Part shown: in pieces, positions 24,708-32,538 of the stretch | Numbering within the stretch: position 1 is the first letter of the stretch | Layout of the letters: the number at the start of each line of letters is the position of its first letter | Assembly (NCBI RefSeq): GCF_039540575.1 | Contig: NZ_BAABFC010000007.1 | Location: 1 to 64,000 of the forward strand | Length of the DNA stretch: 64,000 bases | Reading direction: 5' to 3' | Source of the DNA: Pseudaeromonas paramecii | GTDB taxonomy: Bacteria; Pseudomonadota; Gammaproteobacteria; Enterobacterales; Aeromonadaceae | Made by a program: the position numbers and the translations under genes | The notes under the pieces: generated by a model | The model's input: the letters and a program-made list of their open reading frames with translations, nothing else | Told to the model about the DNA's origin: nothing | Database searches by the model: none

Positions 24708-26568
24708 GAGGGGCCGGTTTGGCCACCAGGTAACCCTGGATGGCATCCACGTACATGTTTTCCAGCAGCTGCTTCTCGCTGAGTTTCTCCACCCCTTCGG
24801 CGACCACCACGCAACCCATGCGGTGGGATAGCTCCACTATCATGCGGATGAACTGCTGATTGGTGCTCTCCTGCTCCAGGTTCTGCAACAGGCTGGGATC
24901 CAGTTTGACAAAGTCGGGCTTGAGCTCCCGGTAGAGGCGGAATGAGGCCAGCCCCTTGCCGAACTTGGAGATGCTGGAGCGGCTGCCGGCCCGACGCAAC
25001 AACTCGAACAACCGGCGGCTGGCCGCTAGGTTGCGATCCAGCAGATCCTCTTCCACCTCGAACACGAAGGAGGCGGCCAGGGTGACATCCCGCAACAGCA
25101 GCCGCTCCAGCCACACCAGGAAGGCGTTGCTGGTCAGGGCACTGCTGCTGAGGTTGATGCCCCAGCGCTGGCCTGGCGAGGCGTAGCTGGGGTACTTCTG
25201 CACGATAGTCTCTATGATGAGCTGCTCCACCTTCACCAGCAGATCATGGCGTTGGGCCATGGCCAGCAGGGTTTCTGTGGGGAGGCTCTGTTGCTCGCTG
25301 CCCACGAAGCGGGCGAAAATCTCATGGTAGTTGTGGTTGGCGATGCTCAGGGATTGAATGGGCTGGCGCATCAGCACCAGGGACTTTTGCTCAATCACCT
25401 CATTGATCACCCGTTTCCAATGGCTCTCGCCCTGCAGAAACTCCACCTCACTGCCTTCCTGGTAATAGCTGCCGTTGGACTCGCCGGTCTGAGCGCGGGC
25501 CAGGGCCAGATCGGCCCGGGCTATGACCTCTTCCGGGGATTGGCCAGGGTGGAACAGGGTGATGCCGGTATAGGCCACGCTCTCCAGTTCAAATTCCAGC
25601 TGCTTGCCGTCGAAGGCCTGCTTGAGCTCCCGCCCCAACAGGCTGGGCAGCTGGTTGCTGTTTTTGCGGATCAGCATGGCGAAATCACTGCCGCTTAGCC
25701 GGTAAGCCTGGCTGTCTGCCAGGGGCCGCAGGCTGCGGGACAGCTGATTGGCCACCTCCTGCAGGTATTTGTCCCCCACCGCATGGCCGCGCAACTCGTT
25801 GACGCTCTGCAAGGAGGAGGCGCGCACCATCACCAGATAGTGGGGCTGGCCTTGATCCTCCGCCTGCAGTATCTCGGTGAGATCCCGACGGAAGCGCTCC
25901 CGATTATACAGGCCGGTGAGGGGGTCGCTGCTGGCCTGGCGGGCCAGGTGCTCGGCGTCCTGCTTGAGGGTATCCAGCTGCTGTTGCCATTGTTGTTGCC
26001 ATTGGGCCAGGCCTTCGGTCACACAGGGAAAGGGGCCCTCGACGAGGTTATGCTGGTTCAGCAATTGATCCATCTGGTGTTGCAACTGGCGACGCAAGTG
26101 GCGCATTAATCCCCGGTGGCTGGCTAACAGCAACAGGCTGCCCAACAGCCAGACGATGGCAATCACCCCCATTGTTTGCAGCAGGGTTTGACGCTGGCTG
26201 GCGAAATTGAGCTGGTAATTAAACAGCACCTCCTGGGTGCTCATATGCTGGGGCTGTGCGGCTTCGGCATAGAGCTGCTTGAACCAGGCAGGGGCCGGGG
26301 TGCCCTGACCACCCGCCAGCCAGGTGTTTTTCTGCCGATCCCGCACTTCCAGCCAAGCCAACTCCCAACGCGTTAACAGAGCCTCGGACGCGGCGGGTTT
26401 GTCTCCCTGCTGGCCCGTGAGTTGGCGGGCCAGCTCATCACTCACCTGTTGGGCGTGGCGGTTCAATGCCTGCCCTGTGTGGTGGATGGCCAGCAGGGCG
26501 AGTAACAGGCCGACGGCCAGCCAACTGGCGAGGCCCAGATAGAGGCCATGTCGGTATGTTTTTTTCAT
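24649..26568 (-). CDS. csrD: degenerate GGDEF-EAL membrane protein, CsrD/MshH-like
   Basis: A 639-residue inner-membrane protein, the length of E. coli CsrD (646). Membrane segments lie at residues 8-30 and 132-152, followed by a helical linker. The GGDEF-like domain (210-365) has SGSDF at 292-296 instead of GGDEF. The EAL-like domain (385-630) has EIF at 416-418 and SKFGKG at 534-539 instead of EAL and DDFGxG. Neither synthesis nor hydrolysis of cyclic-di-GMP is therefore expected. The LKPDFVKLDPSLLQNLEQ segment resembles CsrD, which targets CsrB/CsrC RNAs for RNase E decay. ATG 26568 places the membrane segment correctly. It is divergent from glgC. Confidence 0.78.
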   Translation of the reverse strand: MKKTYRHGLYLGLASWLAVGLLLALLAIHHTGQALNRHAQQVSDELARQLTGQQGDKPAASEALLTRWELAWLEVRDRQKNTWLAGGQGTPAPAWFKQLYAEAAQPQHMSTQEVLFNYQLNFASQRQTLLQTMGVIAIVWLLGSLLLLASHRGLMRHLRRQLQHQMDQLLNQHNLVEGPFPCVTEGLAQWQQQWQQQLDTLKQDAEHLARQASSDPLTGLYNRERFRRDLTEILQAEDQGQPHYLVMVRASSLQSVNELRGHAVGDKYLQEVANQLSRSLRPLADSQAYRLSGSDFAMLIRKNSNQLPSLLGRELKQAFDGKQLEFELESVAYTGITLFHPGQSPEEVIARADLALARAQTGESNGSYYQEGSEVEFLQGESHWKRVINEVIEQKSLVLMRQPIQSLSIANHNYHEIFARFVGSEQQSLPTETLLAMAQRHDLLVKVEQLIIETIVQKYPSYASPGQRWGINLSSSALTSNAFLVWLERLLLRDVTLAASFVFEVEEDLLDRNLAASRRLFELLRRAGSRSSISKFGKGLASFRLYRELKPDFVKLDPSLLQNLEQESTNQQFIRMIVELSHRMGCVVVAEGVEKLSEKQLLENMYVDAIQGYLVAKPAPLTDPVTAPHLDVLGASSGR

Positions 26569-26823
26569 GCGAAGATCCTGTGGTGGAGACGAGGGGAGTG
26601 AGCGAGTCATTAAGGCTACAAAAATAATGGATAAGCCGCTGTTTGACCATTTATTGTTCGCAAATTTTGTTAGTGTCATACGAATACTTTGTTAACAGTC
26701 ACGCACTGAAATCGCTTTCGTGACGAGGGCGACAGTGCGCTGCGGCATAAGCAGGGATGATAGAGGCAGACCGGCCGACGCCGCCGGCCTGTGATTCTTA
26801 AAAAGAGATAAGGAAATTGGATT
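26569..26823. promoter_or_regulatory. csrD-glgC divergent intergenic region
   Basis: A 255-base AT-richer stretch. The glgC leader holds GGA motifs at 26755-26757, 26812-26814 (within AAGGAA, the ribosome site) and 26819-26821. CsrA binds ANGGA motifs overlapping ribosome sites, and glgC is a classic CsrA target in E. coli. CsrA control here is inferred. Confidence 0.4.
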
Positions 26824-28146
26824 TTGGCAAACATTGACACGAAAGGGCTGGGTATGGCGCGAGAAGCCATACAGCAGACCATGGCCCTGGTGCTGGCCGG
26901 AGGTCGGGGTAGCCGCCTGATGCAGCTGACCGACACACGCGCCAAGCCGGCCGTCCACTTTGGCGGCAAGTTTCGCATCATAGATTTCGCGCTCTCCAAC
27001 TGCATCAACTCGGGGATCTATCGCGTTGGGGTGGTGACTCAGTACAAGTCCCATAGCCTGTTGCGCCATATTCAGGCGGGCTGGTCCTTCCTGCGTTACG
27101 AGATGAACGAGTTTATCGATCTGCTGCCGGCCCAGCAGCGGGTGGATGAGGTGAACTGGTATCGCGGCACCGCCGATGCCGTCTATCAGAACATGGACAT
27201 AGTGCGGGACTATGGCCCCAAGTACGTGTTGGTGCTGGCGGGGGATCATGTCTACAAGATGGATTACGCCAACCTGCTGCTGGATCATGTGCGGCGAGGC
27301 AACCCGGTGACCGTGGCCTGCATTGAGGTCCCCAAGGAGCAAGCCAGCGCCCTGGGGGTCATGCAGGTGGATGAGGAGGGACGAATCACCGACTTTGTGG
27401 AGAAGCCTGTCGATCCCCCCACGCTGCCGGGGCGGCCGGATACCTGCCTGGCCTCCATGGGCATCTATGTGTTCGATGCGCGCTTCTTATACGCGATGCT
27501 GGAGGCGGATCAGCAGGATCCCCATTCCTGCCGGGACTTTGGCCGGGACATCATTCCTGCCGTGGTGCAGGCCGGTCAGGCCTATGCCCATGCGTTCAGC
27601 CAGTCCTGTGTGCGCAATCGGGGCAGTGGGGACGCCTGCTACTGGCGGGATGTGGGGACGGTGGACTCCTTCTGGGCGGCCAACATGGATCTGGCCTCGG
27701 TGATCCCCGAGCTGGACCTGTACGATGAGCACTGGCCCATCTGGACCAATCAAAAGCAGCTGCCGCCGGCCAAGTTCGTGCAGGACTACACGGGGCAATC
27801 CGGCAGCACCAAAAACTCGGTGTTCTCCGGTGGCTGCATCGTCAGCGGCTCCCATATTCAGGACTCGGTGCTGTTTACCGGGGTGCGGGTGCACTCGGGC
27901 TGCCATCTGGAACAGGCGGTGGTGTTTCCGGATGTGGTGATCAATCGGGGCTGTCGCTTGAAGCGGGTGATCATCGACAAGCGCTGCGAGATCCCCGCCG
28001 GCCTGGTGGTGGGGGAGGATCCCCAGGCGGATGCCCGCTTCTTCCATCGCAGCGAGCAGGGGGTAGTGCTGATCACCCGCAGCATGCTGCAGGCCCGGGC
28101 CCGAATCTTGGCCCAGGAGGCCGAGGTGCAGACCGATCCGGCCTGA
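26824..28146 (+). CDS. glgC: glucose-1-phosphate adenylyltransferase
   Basis: A 440-residue ADP-glucose pyrophosphorylase, the committed step of glycogen synthesis. Features are LAGGRGSRLMQLT (nucleotide binding), AKPAVHFGGKFRIIDFALSN, the WYRGTADAV segment, LVLAGDHVYKMDY and a C-terminal left-handed beta-helix with hexapeptide-like repeats. A TTG start at 26824 is proposed because AAGGAA precedes it by 9 bases; the next ATG (26854) has a poorer ribosome site. No other glycogen gene is nearby, so glgC is separated from glgA/glgB. It is divergent from the CsrD-like gene. Confidence 0.95.
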   Translation: MANIDTKGLGMAREAIQQTMALVLAGGRGSRLMQLTDTRAKPAVHFGGKFRIIDFALSNCINSGIYRVGVVTQYKSHSLLRHIQAGWSFLRYEMNEFIDLLPAQQRVDEVNWYRGTADAVYQNMDIVRDYGPKYVLVLAGDHVYKMDYANLLLDHVRRGNPVTVACIEVPKEQASALGVMQVDEEGRITDFVEKPVDPPTLPGRPDTCLASMGIYVFDARFLYAMLEADQQDPHSCRDFGRDIIPAVVQAGQAYAHAFSQSCVRNRGSGDACYWRDVGTVDSFWAANMDLASVIPELDLYDEHWPIWTNQKQLPPAKFVQDYTGQSGSTKNSVFSGGCIVSGSHIQDSVLFTGVRVHSGCHLEQAVVFPDVVINRGCRLKRVIIDKRCEIPAGLVVGEDPQADARFFHRSEQGVVLITRSMLQARARILAQEAEVQTDPA

Positions 28147-28162
28147 GGCCGGCGCAGCAACG

Positions 28163-28192
28163 ACAAAGGGCCGCAAGATGCGGCCCTTTGTG
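28163..28192 (+). terminator. glgC terminator
   Basis: ACAAAGGGCCGC pairs with GCGGCCCTTTGTG around AAGAT. It faces the convergent tRNA-Asn, and could serve both strands. Confidence 0.75.
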
Positions 28193-28199
28193 CGATAAG

Positions 28200-28275
28200 T
28201 GGCTCCTCCGACTGGACTCGAACCAGTGACATACGGATTAACAGTCCGCCGTTCTACCGACTGAACTACGGAGGA
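28200..28275 (-). tRNA. tRNA-Asn (GTT), copy 1
   Basis: A complete 76-nt cloverleaf with encoded CCA. Anticodon loop CTGTTAA gives GTT. The acceptor stem is TCCTCCG/CGGAGGA. It is nearly identical to E. coli tRNA-Asn. Confidence 0.97.
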
Positions 28276-28895
28276 AGCGTGCCTGCAGACCCCTGCAAGA
28301 CGGTGCGCATGTTACTCATAGCGCCTCTGGCTGTCAACCTGGGGGTGGTTGGTCGGCCTGTTGTGGCCCTCTGGGGGGAGCACGTCTGGCTAACGGGCTT
28401 TTTATCATGCTGATCTCGGCGCCAGACCGGTTTTTTTGCCACAAAAGAGGCTGCCCCACCGACTAGCAGCTCGCCGTTGTGGTGCAGCTTGCTGGAAAAT
28501 TCGCCGGCACCATAACCCCTCGCCAGCCTGTGAAAATCCCGTGTAACTGGCGGTCATTATCTGGGGCTTGGTTATGCACAAGGGCTGCAAGCCCTGTGGC
28601 AACAGGCTTGCGCTCACTTATCCACTATTTCTGTGGATAACGGTGTGGGTTGTTTATAGAAAACAGCCGCAAAGCCGCATGGCATAAGGCTTTGCGCTTG
28701 AATTGAGCAAAAGAGTTGCAAATAAAAAGTATTGATAAAACAGTATGTTACTCTTGATGCGGCCAAATGCTGCTGAGCTGTTAAATTTCACTGGACAACG
28801 GAAACAGAGAGGCCGCCATTGTGCATTGTTTTGGCGCAATAGCAGGAAATGCGTGGATAACTGGTATGGGAAAGGTAGGAAAAAAGCCCAAGTAG
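28276..28895. other. 620-bp AT-rich gene-free region between two tRNA-Asn genes
   Basis: No convincing protein gene. It contains four DnaA-box-like nonamers: TTATGCACA (28572-28580), TTATCCACT (28618-28626), TGTGGATAA (28632-28640, a perfect box on the minus strand) and CGTGGATAA (28852-28860). Two hairpins are visible: AGGGCT-GCA-AGCCCT (28581-28595) and CGCAAAGCC/GGCTTTGCG (28668-28696). It is clearly less GC-rich than the flanks. Confidence 0.55.
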
Positions 28896-28971
28896 TGGCT
28901 CCCCCGACTGGACTTGAACCAGTGACATACGGATTAACAGTCCGCCGTTCTACCGACTGAACTACGGGGGA
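28896..28971 (-). tRNA. tRNA-Asn (GTT), copy 2
   Basis: A 76-nt cloverleaf with CCA and anticodon GTT. It differs from copy 1 in the acceptor stem (TCCCCCG/CGGGGGA) and one T-arm base. The anticodon and D arms are identical, so this is a diverged duplicate. Confidence 0.97.
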
Positions 28972-29161
28972 ATCGCAGGCAGGGGGCAGATGATAGCCGC
29001 GGGCAGCCACCAGGGTCAAGAGAGCAACTGGCTAAAAAGTCGGGCTTTTTGCCTGTGGCACACAAAACCTCATCGGGGCGCAGGAATCTTGGGGATGATC
29101 CCGGCGGTTGGCGGGGCTAAAATGCCGGACTGTCCTTGTCGGACCGCAGTCAGGAGAAGCC

Positions 29162-31171
29162 ATGAGCAAGCCATTTGAGCTGGTGAGTCAGTTTGCCCCG
29201 GGGGGCGATCAGCCCCAGGCCATCGCCCGGTTGAGCGAGGGGCTGGAAGACGGCCTGGCCCATCAGACCCTGCTGGGGGTCACGGGCTCGGGCAAGACCT
29301 TCACCATGGCCAATGTCATCGCCAAGCTCAACCGGCCCACCATGATACTGGCCCACAACAAGACGTTGGCAGCTCAGCTCTACGGCGAGATGCGGGAGTT
29401 CTTCCCCAATAACGCGGTGGAGTACTTCGTCTCCTACTACGACTACTACCAGCCCGAAGCCTATGTGCCCAGCACCGACACCTTCATCGAGAAGGACTCG
29501 GCCATCAACGAGCACATAGAGCAGATGCGCCTCTCCGCCACCAAGGCATTGATGGAGCGGCGGGATGTGGTGATCGTCGCCTCCGTGTCCGCCATCTATG
29601 GCCTGGGGGATCCGCAAGCCTATCTGAGCATGATGCTGCACCTGCGCCAGGGGGACATCATCAACCAGCGGGAGATCTTGCGCCGGTTGGCGGAGCTGCA
29701 GTACAGCCGTAACGATGCCGCCTTCGCCCGGGCTACCTTCCGGGTGCGGGGGGAGGTGATCGACATCTACCCCGCCGAGTCGGACAAGCTGGCCCTGCGG
29801 GTGGAGCTGTTCGATGAGGAGGTGGAGCGATTGTCGCTGTTCGACCCCCTGACCGGGGCGGTGGAGAAGCAGGTGCCGCGCTTCACCATCTTCCCCAAGA
29901 GTCACTACGTCACCCCGCGGGAGACGTTGCTGAACGCCATCGAGCAGATCAAGGTGGAGCTGGTGGACCGCCGGGCCCAGCTGCTGGCCGCCAACAAGCT
30001 GGTGGAAGAGCAGCGGCTGACCCAGCGCACCCAGTTCGACATTGAGATGATCCAGGAGCTGGGTTATTGCTCGGGCATCGAGAACTATTCCCGCTACCTC
30101 TCCGGCCGGGCCCCCGGGGAGCCGCCGCCCACCCTGTTCGACTACCTGCCGGCGGACGGCCTGCTGATCATCGACGAATCCCACGTGACCGTGCCGCAAC
30201 TGGGGGCCATGTATAAAGGCGACCGCTCCCGCAAGGAGACGCTGGTGGAGTATGGCTTTCGCCTGCCCTCGGCGCTGGACAACCGGCCCCTCAAGTTCGA
30301 TGAGTTCGAGTCCCTGCAGCCCCAGACCATCTATGTCTCGGCCACCCCGGCCAACTACGAGCTGGAGAAGTCCGCCGGCGAGGTGGTGGAGCAGGTGGTG
30401 CGGCCCACCGGCCTGCTGGATCCCCTCATTGAGGTGCGGCCGGTGGCCAGCCAGGTGGACGATGTGCTTTCCGAGATCCGCGCCCGGGCCAAGCAGGACG
30501 AGCGGGTGCTCATCACCACCCTCACCAAGCGGATGGCCGAGGATCTCACCGAATACCTGGAGGAGCACGGGGTGCGGGTGCGCTACCTGCACTCGGACGT
30601 GGACACGGTGGAGCGGGTGGAGATCATCCGCGATCTGCGGCTGGGCAAGTTCGATGTGCTGGTGGGGATCAACCTGCTGCGGGAGGGGCTGGACATGCCC
30701 GAGGTGTCCCTGGTGGCCATCCTGGATGCGGACAAGGAGGGCTTCCTGCGCTCCACCCGCTCCCTGATCCAGACCATAGGCCGGGCGGCCCGTAACCTCA
30801 ATGGCAAGGCCATACTGTATGCCGATCGCATCACCGACTCCATGCGGGCGGCCATGGGTGAGACGGAGCGGCGGCGGGCCAAGCAGGAGGCGTTCAACGC
30901 CGCCAACGGCATAGTGCCGCAAGCGCTCAAGAAGCGGATCGTCGATGTGATGCAGGTCGCCGGCAGCGCCCCGACCCAGGAATCGCTGCGGCGCCAGGTG
31001 GCCGAGTCTGCCGCCTTCTATCAGCCCGAGAGTCCCGAGTCCCTGGCCAAGCAGATCAAGCAGCTGGAGGGCCAGATGTACGAGCACGCCCGCAACCTGG
31101 AGTTCGAGCAAGCCGCCGCCCTGCGGGATCGCATTCAGCTGTTGCATGAGCAGCTGATCCAGGAGGGCTAG
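29162..31171 (+). CDS. uvrB: UvrABC excinuclease subunit B
   Basis: The 669-residue damage-verifying helicase-like subunit of nucleotide excision repair (E. coli: 673). The Walker A motif GVTGSGKT lies near residues 40-47, the beta-hairpin YYDYYQPEAYVP near 92-105, DESH in LLIIDESHVTVPQLG, and motif VI QTIGRAARN. A C-terminal UVR domain (residues 625-665) binds UvrC. ATG 29162 has CAGGAG upstream and aligns with other UvrB proteins. I could not find a good LexA box in the promoter region, so SOS control is unproven here. Confidence 0.98.
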   Translation: MSKPFELVSQFAPGGDQPQAIARLSEGLEDGLAHQTLLGVTGSGKTFTMANVIAKLNRPTMILAHNKTLAAQLYGEMREFFPNNAVEYFVSYYDYYQPEAYVPSTDTFIEKDSAINEHIEQMRLSATKALMERRDVVIVASVSAIYGLGDPQAYLSMMLHLRQGDIINQREILRRLAELQYSRNDAAFARATFRVRGEVIDIYPAESDKLALRVELFDEEVERLSLFDPLTGAVEKQVPRFTIFPKSHYVTPRETLLNAIEQIKVELVDRRAQLLAANKLVEEQRLTQRTQFDIEMIQELGYCSGIENYSRYLSGRAPGEPPPTLFDYLPADGLLIIDESHVTVPQLGAMYKGDRSRKETLVEYGFRLPSALDNRPLKFDEFESLQPQTIYVSATPANYELEKSAGEVVEQVVRPTGLLDPLIEVRPVASQVDDVLSEIRARAKQDERVLITTLTKRMAEDLTEYLEEHGVRVRYLHSDVDTVERVEIIRDLRLGKFDVLVGINLLREGLDMPEVSLVAILDADKEGFLRSTRSLIQTIGRAARNLNGKAILYADRITDSMRAAMGETERRRAKQEAFNAANGIVPQALKKRIVDVMQVAGSAPTQESLRRQVAESAAFYQPESPESLAKQIKQLEGQMYEHARNLEFEQAAALRDRIQLLHEQLIQEG

Positions 31172-31238
31172 GGCCGGGCCGGCAGGTTGGCGTCATCCTT
31201 GCAAAAGCGGGTCAGCATCAATCAATGGAGGATGACCC

Positions 31239-31799
31239 ATGTTGCTGGATACCTATGAAAAGAACGGCCTGCTGCTGAATATGAACTTCAAAGAGCCCGC
31301 CGCCGCTGGGCTGACCGGCTACCGGGGGGAACTGGTGCTCAAACAGGGCGAAGTGGCTGACGACGCCGGTCGGCGCCTGCCGCCGGAGGCGGTGTTGAAG
31401 GCGGTGGTCATGCTGACCGGTGCCGACAAGCTGGCCCTGGTGGCCGGTCTGCTGGACGATGCGGCCAACCTGCCGCTGTTCTTTGCCCTCTACGGCCAGG
31501 ATGTCGCGGCTGATACCAAGTTGATCTTTTTTGTCGCAAATCTGCCCAAGCCGGCCCAGGTCAACCTGGGCGAGTTCGGCTGCGAGCTGATCCCGCTGCC
31601 CGAGGGCATGGTGTGGAACGAGCTCGTTGACATGCTCTACCTGGAGAAGGGTGACTTCAAGGGCCAGACCAGTGGCGAGAAGATCCATACCCTGTATCAG
31701 GCCTTCGCCGGCTATCAGGCCAAGTCCCCGCTGATGAGCTGGGAAGAGGTACTGGCCGGTCGCATCGAACACAAGCGCGAGACCCGCGGCGCCCTGTAA
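31239..31799 (+). CDS. hypothetical cytosolic protein
   Basis: A 186-residue soluble protein without signal peptide, membrane segment or recognised motif. It has an alternating alpha/beta pattern (VLKAVVMLTGADKLALVAGLLDDAANLPLFFALYG, TKLIFFVANL) and is mildly acidic. GGAGGATGACCC precedes the ATG. It lies 67 bases after uvrB and 211 bases before the DUF2760-Hsp70 cassette, on the same strand, so it may be read with either. No function is assigned. Confidence 0.75.
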   Translation: MLLDTYEKNGLLLNMNFKEPAAAGLTGYRGELVLKQGEVADDAGRRLPPEAVLKAVVMLTGADKLALVAGLLDDAANLPLFFALYGQDVAADTKLIFFVANLPKPAQVNLGEFGCELIPLPEGMVWNELVDMLYLEKGDFKGQTSGEKIHTLYQAFAGYQAKSPLMSWEEVLAGRIEHKRETRGAL

Positions 31800-32010
31800 G
31801 GCCGAAGCCCTCCCCAGGCGGCCTGCGGGCCGCCTTCTTGTTTGCTGCGCCCCGACTGGCGGCCTTCCTGTTTACCCTCGGGTCTGGCCGCCGGCGCCCG
31901 TCTTGGGCGTGCCGGCAGAGTGTGATACATTTCAGCCACTGCTAATCAGGGAACCGGCCCATCCGGTTGTTCCCCCTGCCAATCGATTCAACGACACACG
32001 GGAAATACCT

Positions 32011-32538
32011 ATGTCTGTAAGCCTGTTTGGCCGCCTGCGGCTGTCTCTGCATGTCCTGTTCAATGCCCAGGCCGCCCAGCGTCTGCTGGCGTCCCAGGCC
32101 GTTGCCACCGTTGCGGAAGCTGTCCCGGTTGAGCCGGCGCCTGTGGCCCCGGCCGCCCCTCAGATCGATCGCGCCCTGCAGCTGCTGGCGCTGCTGCAAC
32201 AGGAGGGGCGCCTGCTGGACTTCATCCAGGAGGATCTGACCGGCTTCGACGATGCCCAGATCGGCGCCGCCGCCCGGGTGGTGCACCAGGGGCTGGGTAA
32301 GGTGATCCGCGAGCACGTGACCCTGGCGCCGGTGGCCCAGGTGAGCGAAGGGCAGGCCATCAGCCTGCCGGCGGGCTTTGACAGCCAGCGTTACCGCCTG
32401 GTGGGCAACGTCAGCGGTCAGGGACCCTTCAACGGCACCCTGCTGCACAAGGGCTGGCAGGCCAGCGCCATCCAGCTGCCCCAGACCCTGCCCGGCTATG
32501 ACGCCAGCGTGCTGGCCCCGGCGGAGGTGGAAGTATGA
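32011..32538 (+). CDS. DUF2760-like protein, first gene of Hsp70 cassette
   Basis: A 175-residue protein. A short hydrophobic/amphipathic N-terminus (LFGRLRLSLHVLFNAQAAQRLL) and an Ala/Pro/Val-rich linker (residues 30-52) lead to a conserved domain with LQLLALLQQEGRLLDFIQEDL and VIREHVTLAPV. That domain matches what I recall of DUF2760, a family typically encoded beside atypical Hsp70 genes. Its stop overlaps the Hsp70 start by 4 bases (ATGA), so it is translationally coupled. It may be an adaptor or cofactor of the chaperones; that is inference. Confidence 0.75.
   Translation: MSVSLFGRLRLSLHVLFNAQAAQRLLASQAVATVAEAVPVEPAPVAPAAPQIDRALQLLALLQQEGRLLDFIQEDLTGFDDAQIGAAARVVHQGLGKVIREHVTLAPVAQVSEGQAISLPAGFDSQRYRLVGNVSGQGPFNGTLLHKGWQASAIQLPQTLPGYDASVLAPAEVEV

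Noticed and set aside
28200..28971. Twin tRNA-Asn genes as att sites of an integrated element
   Set aside because: Only 620 bases lie between them, with no integrase or cargo gene. The two copies differ in the acceptor stem, so they are diverged duplicates rather than a direct-repeat att pair.
29030..29161. LexA (SOS) box upstream of uvrB
   Set aside because: I looked for CTGT-N8-ACAG. CTGTCCTTGTCGGACC and AACTGGCTAAAAAGTC lack the second half-site, so no box is claimed.
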